A stretch of 5,649 nt of DNA from Promethearchaeia archaeon (GTDB lineage: Archaea; Asgardarchaeota; Lokiarchaeia; Sigyniarchaeales; SOKP01), in contig JAHQWS010000168.1 in NCBI GenBank assembly GCA_029856295.1, positions 1 to 5,649 of the forward strand. The letters run 5' to 3'. Each line of letters opens with the position of its first letter. The first letter of the stretch is position 1. Under the pieces are notes generated by a model. It searched no databases. It worked only from the letters and a program-made list of their open reading frames with translations, and was not told the DNA's origin. Shown here piece after piece: positions 1-5,649 of this stretch. A program made the position numbers and the translations under genes.

Positions 1-77
1 TAATTCGTATAATTATTTGCTAAAGCTATATCTTCAATAAGAAAGTCTTTTAATGTGCGGTTTTGTAAAATAGACAT
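1..77 (-). CDS. 5' end of a hypothetical protein gene, truncated by the left window edge
   Basis: An open frame starts with ATG at position 77 on the minus strand and is still open at position 1, giving 25 codons that begin MSILQNRTLKDFLIEDI. The composition (mixed charged and hydrophobic residues, helix-like) reads like a real protein start rather than a random AT-rich frame. The nearest in-frame upstream stop is a TAA at 96-98; a TTG at 84-86 is an alternative start three codons earlier. The upstream sequence has only a weak purine-rich GGGA match to a ribosome-binding site, but a TATA-like element lies at a suitable distance (136-145). The fragment is too short to assign to a family. It would be transcribed divergently from the membrane protein gene at 313. 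Confidence is limited by length. Confidence 0.42.
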   Translation of the reverse strand, partial: MSILQNRTLKDFLIEDIALANNYTN

Positions 78-135
78 ATCCCACAATTTATTGTTTTAGA
101 AGTTAAAGCTAAAAAGAAATTGAAAAAATAATTAT

Positions 136-145
136 CTATATATTA
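136..145 (-). promoter_or_regulatory. Candidate TATA box for the leftward truncated gene
   Basis: Read on the minus strand the sequence is TAATATATAG, a good match to an archaeal TATA element. With the usual spacing of about 25 bases to the transcription start, initiation would fall near position 116, leaving a leader of about 39 bases before the ATG at 77. The region is AT-rich overall, so chance matches are common. Confidence 0.3.
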
Positions 146-257
146 TGTGGATATGTGTGTAATGTTTTGATTTCCAATATTCTGGTAAAGTACTAAACTG
201 CTATTAGTAGATTCCAAATTTTATTTGAAAATTAATTTATTTTTTTTAATCAAAACA

Positions 258-264
258 TATAAAT
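258..264 (+). promoter_or_regulatory. Candidate TATA box for the four-helix membrane protein gene
   Basis: TATAAAT preceded by the purine-rich AAAACA (252-257) fits an archaeal BRE plus TATA arrangement. The expected transcription start is near 286, giving a leader of about 27 bases before the ATG at 313. The match and spacing are good, but the surrounding sequence is very AT-rich. Confidence 0.45.
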
Positions 265-302
265 TTCGATAATTTAACCAACTCTTAATCAAAACTAATT
301 TA

Positions 303-306
303 GTGA
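303..306 (+). promoter_or_regulatory. Weak ribosome-binding site for the gene at 313
   Basis: GTGA, six bases before the ATG, matches part of the anti-Shine-Dalgarno complement (AGGAGGTGAT). The spacing is right and supports the ATG at 313 as the start, although the match is only four bases. Confidence 0.4.
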
Positions 307-312
307 GAAAAT

Positions 313-747
313 ATGTATCAAAATGCTTCAGAAACAGCTTTTCTAACATTTGTTATAGTTTCTACTTTGGTAATAACGCTGATAGTTTTTATCGTAGGAG
401 TCTTAATTACTCGATGGATGGCACAAAGAAAAGAATGGGATGAATCCTGGAATCCTACCGTCATTCTAAATATCTTTTGGGCAGGTGTTCAATTTATACT
501 CTATAGTATCGCCGCATTTATACCTTATGGTGTGTATTACGGAATAATTTTTTCCCTTTTAATTAATATCTTTGTCGGTGCTTTTATTGCTACAAAACTT
601 TACGAGAAAGAATATAAAGAAGCTCTGCTATTCGTACTCATAGTTCAGATAATAATGTTTATAATTGCGTTCATTATAAGCTTTCTACTAGGAACACTAT
701 TAATGATAATTATTTTGGGTGAAGTAATAAATCCTTACACCCAATAA
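313..747 (+). CDS. Small four-helix integral membrane protein, function unknown
   Basis: This is a complete 144-codon gene (ATG to TAA). Four hydrophobic segments are visible, at about residues 9-33, 49-69, 72-94 and 104-136; the last is unusually long and could be two short helices or one helix with a tail. Basic residues follow helix 1 (RWMAQRK, 34-40) and helix 3 (KLYEKEYK, 95-102). By the positive-inside rule this puts both loops in the cytoplasm and both termini outside; the sequon NAS at residue 4 agrees with an outside N-terminus. No catalytic motif, transporter signature or lipoprotein signal is visible. Small polytopic proteins of this look are frequent in Asgard genomes, but I do not recognise a named family. 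A TATA box and weak ribosome-binding site precede it, and a poly-T run follows. It converges with the large surface-protein gene, so the two do not share an operon. Confidence 0.85.
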   Translation: MYQNASETAFLTFVIVSTLVITLIVFIVGVLITRWMAQRKEWDESWNPTVILNIFWAGVQFILYSIAAFIPYGVYYGIIFSLLINIFVGAFIATKLYEKEYKEALLFVLIVQIIMFIIAFIISFLLGTLLMIIILGEVINPYTQ

Positions 748-770
748 TAATAGTATATTCTCTTACTTTA

Positions 771-781
771 TTTTTTTTTTT
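771..781 (+). terminator. Poly-T transcription terminator of the membrane protein gene
   Basis: An uninterrupted run of 11 T's begins 24 bases after the TAA of the plus-strand gene and is followed by more T-rich sequence (784-787). Archaeal RNA polymerase commonly terminates at U-tracts without needing a hairpin, so this is a likely terminator for the rightward transcript. It lies within the 38-base gap of the convergent gene pair. Read in the opposite direction it is an A-run, so it would not act on the leftward transcript. Confidence 0.6.
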
Positions 782-785
782 AATT

Positions 786-3700
786 TTACTTGAGCTTTTT
801 ACCTTTAATGATCCCTAAATTTCTACTAGATGGGATTAATAACTCTTTTTGAATTAGACCTTCAATAGCTTCAATTATCAAATCCTCATTCTTTTCACTT
901 GTCATTTTAAGAACAGATTTTAACAAAAAATCTTCTCCATTTTTCGAGGATGATCTAATCACATTAATCATTCTTTTTTCCATTGATTTTAAAGTATGAG
1001 CTTTTTCAATCTTAACATCCTGAGCTAGTTTAAAAGGACCTTTATAATATACGTCAATTAAACTATATAAAATTGGAGTGAGAATTTTTTCAAACGGCTC
1101 AAGATCTCCTTTAAAGTTCTCCAATAATTCTTTTAATTCTATTGTAATCTTCTCAGATAGATCTTTTATCTTTTCTCTAAAACTTTCAGAACTTCTCTCA
1201 ATTAAAATAAAAACAATTCTTAAATCTCTGTGGTCGTAAATCAGCGCATAAAAATATTTAAAGTCTATCTCCATCATATGTTCGGCAAAAATTCTTTTTT
1301 TTTTAGAGAACTTATCCCCACTTTCTTTTTTTGCAATTTCTGTCCCTATAGTGGTTATAGCTTGAACAAATCCGGAGAACAAATGGGCATCTGTATCTTC
1401 TAGAAAACCAAATGTCTTATAGTATATCGGTAAACCCGATAATCTATGAATTAACATTAACGCTTGAATGCTTTTCATATCTTTAAAATTCTGTGTTTTT
1501 GAAAGTAGTTCTCTTTCCTTTTTTCTTGCTCTTGGTAAAAATACATATGCTCTCAGACTTAAAGCCGTTAATAATCCTAACGCTCCTAATAAAACGGCAA
1601 TAAGTATCCAGATCCAATATTCGGGCACCTCTCTCCCATTAACATCAATTATGATTTCATGTTCAGAAGTTTTATAAATTCCTCCAGATTTAGATATTAT
1701 TAATTCCAACTTATAGTTTTTTAATTCTATATTCTCTGGAATCTCTATTTCTACTTCATAAATTCCGTTACCTTCGTCATCAAATTCACCGACTCCATAT
1801 TCCCATTCGTATGATATTTCAGCACCCTCAATAGGGATATTTGAAAACTCTTCTACTAACTTTATTTCAATTTTTATAGATTCACCCACATACGCCTCAA
1901 TCGAATCATCAAAATCGATAGTTTCTAAATCCATTTTAATTTGTTGAACTTTGATCTGAAATGAAAAAGTAGTCGTTGAGTAATTTGTTCTTATAAATTT
2001 AATATATACGTAATTAAGCCCTAATTCAAAATAAGTAGTAGATATTACTATAGAGTCATTATACCAATAATTTACATACTCCGTTAAGTTATGCTCATAA
2101 TTTCCGTTAATAAAAATCATGGTACAGTTTGATAAATATATTTGTTCTACTTCAGCGTATGCCCTGCATGATAATGTTATTTGTTCATTAAAATATTTCT
2201 CTATTAAATAATTCTCTTGAACTTGTTGGGAATTAATACACAAAGTAAGGTTGATAGTCTGGGTTCTAATAAATAATTGAAAAGAAAAGGTCTTCGTAGT
2301 ATAATTCGCTTGCTGGAATCGAAGATAAATATAATTCAATCCGGGATTAAAATAAGCCCCATCCATGATAATAGATGAATTGAAGTATGTGGAGGGAGAT
2401 TCTGTGAGATTTTTCTCAAAATTATCACTAATCCAGGTAATAATACCCCCTGAAAGAAATTCTAATTCAGCGAGAGCAAAGGCTCTTGCGGATATATTAA
2501 TTTTTTCTTTAAAATATAAATCAATAAGAGTATTTTCGCTGATTTTAATGGTATTAATATAGATCGTCAAATTTACTTGCTGCTCACTGATAAATAACTG
2601 GAAAGAAAAAACCCTGGTTGTATAGTTTTCTTGCTGAAATCTGATATAGATGTAGTTTATACCGGTAGCAAAATTTGCGCCATCCATCGTAATGGAGGAA
2701 TTATAATATGTTAAAGGAGATTCAGTTAAGTTTTCCTCGAAATTATCACTAATCCAAGTAATAAGACTATCTGAAAGATAAACTTCCTCTCCAACGGCAA
2801 AAGTTCTAGCTGAAATATTTATTTTTTCCTTAAAAGTTAGCTCAATTAAAGAGTTTTCGCTAATTTCCGCAGAGTTTATCTGAACGGTTAAATTAACATC
2901 CTGTGTGCCAACTATAGCAGTTATACCTATGATTTCGCTTTCATACCCAGCTTTTTCCATTTTTACCAACGCAGTGTGTACATCGATGGATAGTCCCAAT
3001 GTATTAAACATTACAATATAACCGTCAGCAACTGTGAACACATTATATATGCTTGACCATGTTATTTCCCAAATTGCTCCACTAATAATTGTTCCCGTTT
3101 CTTCAAGGCTATAATTGATTTTTACATAAAATATCTCATTTAGATAAACGTTATGAATTGATTGATTAACACTGATACCGGTAGGAACCGGATGGATTAT
3201 TAATGTTATAAAGTTAGAAGTGCTTCCGTAATTTGTTTTATTAGCAAAAATATTAATTGTATATGATTGAAGAATTCCTTCAGTAGGAATACCATTTGTA
3301 GAAAAATTTAAGGTATATGTTCCATCGTCATTGTCAGTAACATTATACCAGATGCTCCAATCTGTAGTCACGTTGGCTGGCCATATTGGAGTACCGGATA
3401 ATGCTCCAGTCACATTGACGTTACAGATGGCAAAATTATTGCCCATAGCATTAATTGCACTGCCAAGAACCTCTATAGCTAAAGGTTGTGAAACAATTTT
3501 CAAATGAATTAGGTTATTTGCAGATTGATTTTCGTAATAGATCTTGGAAGCATTAAAAGAGAAGTAATAATCGCCTAGTTCTAAGGAACTTGTGTCTAAA
3601 TCGAGAAAATAAGTCCCAGATCCAATATAAATCATATTTCCAGATTGTCCGAATGTTGAATTATAAGTTACCGTAGCTAAAGTTATATAGGTATTCAAGT

Positions 3701-4772
3701 CATAATCAGTGTAATTCACTTTAATTAAACAAGGGTCTCCAGCAATTTTCTCTATATCAGAATCAACCGCTGTTAGATTTGTAGAGTGCCAAACGATAAA
3801 GTTCAATTCGATATAACCAACCTTGTCGGTTTCTATGGATGATATATTATTTACCCATTCTATTGTGATTATATAATTACCGATTGTCATATTCTTTCCT
3901 ACAGTAAAATTGCCAAACTTCTCATTATATGAGGTTGGTTCTTTACTAGTTTGCCAGAAAATACTAGAATTAGGATAAAGTATTGTACAATTAATTTGCG
4001 TATCTGCTAAAGAAACGGTTTCATTTATTGTTACATCTATTTGGAAAAGCTCATTAATTGTTAATTTTCTGGTGCTTACAAATGCATTACCATTCCATAC
4101 CCTAAGTGTTCCGTTGGAAATATAATTATTGCTTATTGCCTCAAGTTTCCAAAGTCCCGGTTCCATAATATTATTAGGTATTATTAATCTATTCGATCCA
4201 AACCCCCTTCCTAAGCAGCCCCCCGTACGGTCTGCTTCAAAGCCATCTATTATAGAAGTAAAAAACCAGTCACTCGGTTTTTTGAATTCTACCCAAGAAT
4301 TATAACCGTCAGGAATAGACGATATTGAAAACTCAACCTGCCAACTTATATTTACCCCTGGTGTGTATAAACTCCCTAATTTACTTGACACTGTTGAATT
4401 AAATGTCTTTATACCAAATGAAGTAAGAGTAATTTTGCCAACATAAAAATCTAGGATATCTGACATATTGTTGTAAATTGTAAAATCAATATCCCCGGTA
4501 GGATTACGGATTCTCTCAGTTTCAATGAAAGAATGACCATTACCAATATTTTCCAAATCATTATAATATGTATAATTTTGAGCAAATTCATTATCATAAG
4601 TTTTTATTATCCCTGTTTCATTGACTTCAGTCCATAGTTCAAATTTAAAGTTATCAAAATAAAATTTAAGCCAATCTTTACTATGATCTTCATTCATAAT
4701 AAGCCCTACTCTAATTGTTACTACTCCTGGTAGGACTTGACCAAAAGTTAAAGGATTATAATTCATAATCAT
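786..4772 (-). CDS. Large Ig-repeat cell-surface protein with one transmembrane helix and a longin-like cytoplasmic domain (downstream part of an interrupted gene)
   Basis: This 1328-residue frame ends in TAA at 786-788. Residues 1-50 are the second half of a beta-sandwich (…LYFDN-type end: WLKFYFDNFKFELW at 34-47) whose first half lies in the upstream frame. Residues 51-330 are further beta-rich ectodomain. Ig-like domains follow at about 331-427, 428-527 and 528-622, then three tandem 107-residue repeats (626-946) and a last, more acidic Ig-like domain (947-1050). A single transmembrane helix spans 1053-1073 and is followed by basic RARKKER. Residues 1102 to about 1225 look like a longin/roadblock-type alpha-beta module (start IQALMLIHRLSGLPIYYKTF). 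Residues 1260-1313 have a helical, winged-helix-like pattern. There are 39 N-x-S/T sequons before the helix and none after it. There is no signal peptide and no ribosome-binding site at the nominal ATG (4772), so this is most likely not an independent gene. The inferred role is a surface receptor or adhesin signalling to internal membrane or GTPase machinery; the ligand is unknown. Confidence 0.85.
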   Translation of the reverse strand: MIMNYNPLTFGQVLPGVVTIRVGLIMNEDHSKDWLKFYFDNFKFELWTEVNETGIIKTYDNEFAQNYTYYNDLENIGNGHSFIETERIRNPTGDIDFTIYNNMSDILDFYVGKITLTSFGIKTFNSTVSSKLGSLYTPGVNISWQVEFSISSIPDGYNSWVEFKKPSDWFFTSIIDGFEADRTGGCLGRGFGSNRLIIPNNIMEPGLWKLEAISNNYISNGTLRVWNGNAFVSTRKLTINELFQIDVTINETVSLADTQINCTILYPNSSIFWQTSKEPTSYNEKFGNFTVGKNMTIGNYIITIEWVNNISSIETDKVGYIELNFIVWHSTNLTAVDSDIEKIAGDPCLIKVNYTDYDLNTYITLATVTYNSTFGQSGNMIYIGSGTYFLDLDTSSLELGDYYFSFNASKIYYENQSANNLIHLKIVSQPLAIEVLGSAINAMGNNFAICNVNVTGALSGTPIWPANVTTDWSIWYNVTDNDDGTYTLNFSTNGIPTEGILQSYTINIFANKTNYGSTSNFITLIIHPVPTGISVNQSIHNVYLNEIFYVKINYSLEETGTIISGAIWEITWSSIYNVFTVADGYIVMFNTLGLSIDVHTALVKMEKAGYESEIIGITAIVGTQDVNLTVQINSAEISENSLIELTFKEKINISARTFAVGEEVYLSDSLITWISDNFEENLTESPLTYYNSSITMDGANFATGINYIYIRFQQENYTTRVFSFQLFISEQQVNLTIYINTIKISENTLIDLYFKEKINISARAFALAELEFLSGGIITWISDNFEKNLTESPSTYFNSSIIMDGAYFNPGLNYIYLRFQQANYTTKTFSFQLFIRTQTINLTLCINSQQVQENYLIEKYFNEQITLSCRAYAEVEQIYLSNCTMIFINGNYEHNLTEYVNYWYNDSIVISTTYFELGLNYVYIKFIRTNYSTTTFSFQIKVQQIKMDLETIDFDDSIEAYVGESIKIEIKLVEEFSNIPIEGAEISYEWEYGVGEFDDEGNGIYEVEIEIPENIELKNYKLELIISKSGGIYKTSEHEIIIDVNGREVPEYWIWILIAVLLGALGLLTALSLRAYVFLPRARKKERELLSKTQNFKDMKSIQALMLIHRLSGLPIYYKTFGFLEDTDAHLFSGFVQAITTIGTEIAKKESGDKFSKKKRIFAEHMMEIDFKYFYALIYDHRDLRIVFILIERSSESFREKIKDLSEKITIELKELLENFKGDLEPFEKILTPILYSLIDVYYKGPFKLAQDVKIEKAHTLKSMEKRMINVIRSSSKNGEDFLLKSVLKMTSEKNEDLIIEAIEGLIQKELLIPSSRNLGIIKGKKLK
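1098..1469 (-). other. Longin/roadblock-like cytoplasmic domain
   Basis: This encodes residues 1102-1225 of the 1328-residue frame. The pattern is a hydrophobic strand (IQALMLIH), a turn with SGLPIYYKTF, a helix (HLFSGFVQAITTIGTEIAKK), a strand after a lysine-rich turn (RIFAEHMMEIDFKYFYALIY), another strand (DLRIVFILIE) and a long amphipathic helix (REKIKDLSEKITIELKELL). This beta-helix-beta-beta-helix order, and the opening 'short hydrophobic strand plus SGLP-type turn', are what I associate with longin/SNARE-like and roadblock-like modules that are expanded in Asgard archaea. In those families such modules act as platforms for small GTPases or in vesicle trafficking. The fold assignment is by eye; structure prediction would be needed to confirm it. 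Confidence 0.6.
1554..1616 (-). other. Single transmembrane helix of the surface protein
   Basis: Residues 1053-1073 of the 1328-residue frame are uniformly hydrophobic (WIWILIAVLLGALGLLTAL plus two). Acidic and polar ectodomain precedes them, and the strongly basic RARKKER follows at 1081-1087. The positive-inside rule gives an outside N-terminus and a cytoplasmic C-terminus, consistent with the upstream signal peptide and the one-sided sequon distribution. Confidence 0.88.
1935..2897 (-). repeat. Three tandem 107-residue Ig-like repeats within the surface protein
   Basis: Three equal units of exactly 107 codons lie head to tail: unit 1 at 2577-2897 (residues 626-732), unit 2 at 2256-2576 (733-839) and unit 3 at 1935-2255 (840-946). 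Units 1 and 2 agree at about 75 of 107 residues by hand count, sharing FKEKINISAR, ITWISDNFE, NLTESP and FSFQLFI. Unit 3 is more diverged but keeps the frame of the pattern (NLT, NLTE, NYVYIKF, TFSFQ). Most sequon positions are conserved between units. Unit 3 alone carries three cysteines (residues 845, 869, 883). The pattern fits duplication of an ancestral domain, with the first two units separating most recently. Confidence 0.92.
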
Positions 4773-4799
4773 GGTAAACCACGTATCTAATTGTAGGCT

Positions 4800-4802
4800 T
4801 CA
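4800..4802 (-). other. In-frame TGA interrupting a single surface-protein gene
   Basis: The frame starting at 5471 and the frame ending at 786 are in the same phase. Between them lie only this TGA and nine sense codons (SLQLDTWFT) before the nominal ATG at 4772. Read through, the sequence continues one beta-sandwich: INQSVYA, TGA, SLQLDTWFTMIMNYN, then the usual closing strand FYFDNFKFELW. The joined product would be 1561 residues from 5471 to 786. No frameshift is needed. Sense codons one base away include TGG (Trp), CGA (Arg), GGA (Gly), TCA (Ser), TTA (Leu) and TGT/TGC (Cys). Nonsense mutation, base-call error and UGA recoding are all possible. Trp elsewhere in the protein uses TGG, so wholesale reassignment is unlikely. 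Confidence 0.85.
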
Positions 4803-5471
4803 TGCATACACAGATTGATTTATTTCTATATTCCCTATGATTACAGACATAAATAAACTAGCATTAAAGGAGTTTGACCAATCCTTATTATAATTGAAAG
4901 AAAAGGTAGCTGGATCATCCCGAAGCTCTTCATTTTGGAGAGAAATATTTTGCTCAAAATATCCATAATCCCCTTTATATCTAGCAATATTACTACTGCT
5001 CTCAATTGCTGTGCACCCATCTTTAACGGGAGTTCCCTCTGTCCCATCCCATGATTTTTTCAAATCACCCGTATTAGTTTTATAGACCCAACCACTATCA
5101 TCAGAATCAAATGCACCATTAACAATTATCTGCTCCTTTTTAGACACTCCCTCAAAATTAACGGTTGTATTTTTGGAAGTCCACCCTTGAGTAAGAGTAT
5201 AGCTGACATTATCACCAGACCTTATATTGGAAAAACTTGTTGTACTAGATATATTTGCATATTGATTGATAATAAGAGGTTTCCCATTTGGTTCACTCGA
5301 AGCCCCTTTCGGAACTCCTGGAGAATCTTTATCAAGTATATGATCTAAATTTTGATTTTCATTTTTATGAGTATCACCCATAGGAGTTAAATTACTATAA
5401 GAGGACAAAAAAGAAATGATTAGGAATAAGCCAAAACTGACAATAAAACAATTAAAAAACTTGTGTGGCAT
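4800..5471 (-). CDS. N-terminal part of the interrupted surface protein: signal peptide plus first half of a carbohydrate-binding-module-like domain
   Basis: This is a 223-codon frame with ATG at 5471 and TGA at 4800-4802. Residues 1-24 form a signal peptide (MPHKFFN, then the hydrophobic core CFIVSFGLFLIISFL), with likely cleavage near SSYS. A polar linker follows, with a short stretch around NISSTTSFSNIRSGDNVSYT and then INQ/GVSKKEQ-type sequence leading into a beta domain. IVNGAFDSDDSGW at about 117-129 resembles the opening of CBM4/9-like jelly-roll modules (NG-x-F-…-GW). The later strand YGYFEQNISL is also typical of such domains. The domain is cut off at residue 223 and completed by the downstream frame, so this is very probably the 5' part of a 1561-residue gene rather than a free secreted protein. 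If the TGA is read as a stop, the product would be a short secreted fragment lacking a complete domain. Seven N-x-S/T sequons are present. The ribosome-binding site at 5479-5482 supports the start. Confidence 0.82.
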   Translation of the reverse strand: MPHKFFNCFIVSFGLFLIISFLSSYSNLTPMGDTHKNENQNLDHILDKDSPGVPKGASSEPNGKPLIINQYANISSTTSFSNIRSGDNVSYTLTQGWTSKNTTVNFEGVSKKEQIIVNGAFDSDDSGWVYKTNTGDLKKSWDGTEGTPVKDGCTAIESSSNIARYKGDYGYFEQNISLQNEELRDDPATFSFNYNKDWSNSFNASLFMSVIIGNIEINQSVYA

Positions 5472-5478
5472 CTCTTTT

Positions 5479-5482
5479 ACCT
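5479..5482 (-). promoter_or_regulatory. Ribosome-binding site of the surface-protein gene
   Basis: Read on the minus strand, AGGT lies seven bases before the ATG at 5471 and matches part of AGGAGGTGAT. This is a better-placed signal than anything near the second nominal ATG at 4772, supporting a single translation start for the whole locus. Confidence 0.45.
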
Positions 5483-5511
5483 ATTATTTGAAAATTCCCA
5501 ACCGTAAATAA

Positions 5512-5521
5512 TATTTTATAA
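5512..5521 (-). promoter_or_regulatory. Candidate TATA box of the surface-protein gene
   Basis: On the minus strand the sequence is TTATAAAATA, a strong archaeal TATA match. It predicts initiation near 5491 and a leader of about 20 bases before the ATG at 5471. A second TATA-like element, TTTAAATA, lies just upstream at 5526-5533 and would give a start near 5505; sequence alone does not separate the two. Confidence 0.45.
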
Positions 5522-5649
5522 CTAATATTTAAACATTCCCATTATAAGTCAAAAATCAAATTTCTTCTTGTCCTTTTTATAATATGACAATTAGGAAAAG
5601 GAGAATGACTCAATTGTAAACTGAAAGAAAATTTGATTAACAATCTAAA

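Larger units (their letters stand above)
78..312. other. Divergent intergenic region
   Basis: This 235-base stretch lies between the leftward partial gene and the rightward membrane protein gene. It contains a candidate TATA box for each direction (136-145 minus, 258-264 plus) and a T-run at 240-247. I looked for a tRNA-like T-arm, a small ORF with a ribosome-binding site, and an obvious long hairpin, and saw none. The frames starting at the ATGs around 145-165 stop within a few codons. Confidence 0.6.

Noticed and set aside
181..225. Weak tRNA T-arm-like sequence (GATTCCAAAT)
   Set aside because: No matching anticodon arm, D-arm or acceptor stem can be folded around it.
1468..1677. Plus-strand open frame of 69 codons
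   Set aside because: It is antisense to the transmembrane and longin-like region of the surface protein, with no ribosome-binding site and no protein-like pattern.
2365..2562. Plus-strand open frame of 65 codons
   Set aside because: It is antisense to repeat unit 2. Its sequence simply mirrors the repeat codons and it has no start signals.
4773..4799. Independent translation start of the 1328-residue frame at 4772
   Set aside because: No Shine-Dalgarno-like sequence precedes the ATG, there is no signal peptide, and the start falls inside a beta-sandwich domain shared with the upstream frame.
4800..4802. Reassignment of TGA to tryptophan in the whole genome
   Set aside because: Only one TGA lies inside more than 1,500 codons, while the many tryptophans elsewhere use TGG. 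In an AT-rich genome with a reassigned code, TGA should be frequent.
4841..5047. Minus-strand open frame of 68 codons in another phase
   Set aside because: It overlaps the N-terminal surface-protein frame entirely and looks like an out-of-phase shadow.
5598..5619. AAGGAG followed by ATG and a four-codon frame (MTQL) on the plus strand
   Set aside because: The purine motif is only one base from the ATG, too close for a normal ribosome-binding site, and the frame stops at once. A TATA-like element at 5576-5585 is also present, but no downstream gene is visible before the window ends.
5542..5649. Minus-strand open frame of 35 codons entering from the right edge
   Set aside because: It could be the tail of an upstream gene, but its composition is not protein-like and it is short enough to be open by chance. 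More sequence to the right would decide.

Overview
The window is AT-rich (about 30% GC by eye). It looks like a piece of an Asgard archaeon, probably a Lokiarchaeia-like lineage. The grounds are the gene content, archaeal TATA-type promoter elements, T-rich termination, and a huge sequon-rich surface protein whose cytoplasmic tail resembles the longin/SNARE-like modules common in Asgard genomes. The lineage call is inference from protein style; no marker gene is present.

Layout. Positions 1-77 hold the first 25 codons of a probable minus-strand gene that runs off the left edge. Positions 78-312 are a divergent intergenic region with a candidate TATA box for each flanking gene. Positions 313-747 (+) encode a 144-residue, four-helix membrane protein that ends just before a run of 11 T's. 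It converges with the main locus, which covers 786-5471 on the minus strand. Positions 5472-5649 hold the promoter and ribosome-binding region of that locus and no convincing gene.

The main locus appears as two minus-strand reading frames, 4800-5471 (223 aa) and 786-4772 (1328 aa). They are in the same frame and separated by one TGA codon (4800-4802) plus nine sense codons. Read through, they give one 1561-residue protein: signal peptide, carbohydrate-binding-module-like beta domain (split by the TGA), a series of Ig-like beta domains including three tandem 107-residue repeats, one transmembrane helix, and a 255-residue cytoplasmic part. That part contains a longin/roadblock-like segment and a possible winged-helix-like end. 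The ectodomain has about 46 N-glycosylation sequons and the cytoplasmic part has none. The protein therefore looks like a glycosylated cell-surface receptor or adhesin connected across the membrane to a eukaryote-like trafficking or GTPase-associated module. The TGA may be a nonsense mutation, a sequencing error or a recoded codon; sequence alone cannot decide.

No RNA gene, CRISPR array, insertion sequence or complete multi-gene operon is visible. The surface protein, with its architecture and in-frame TGA, is the item most worth following up.
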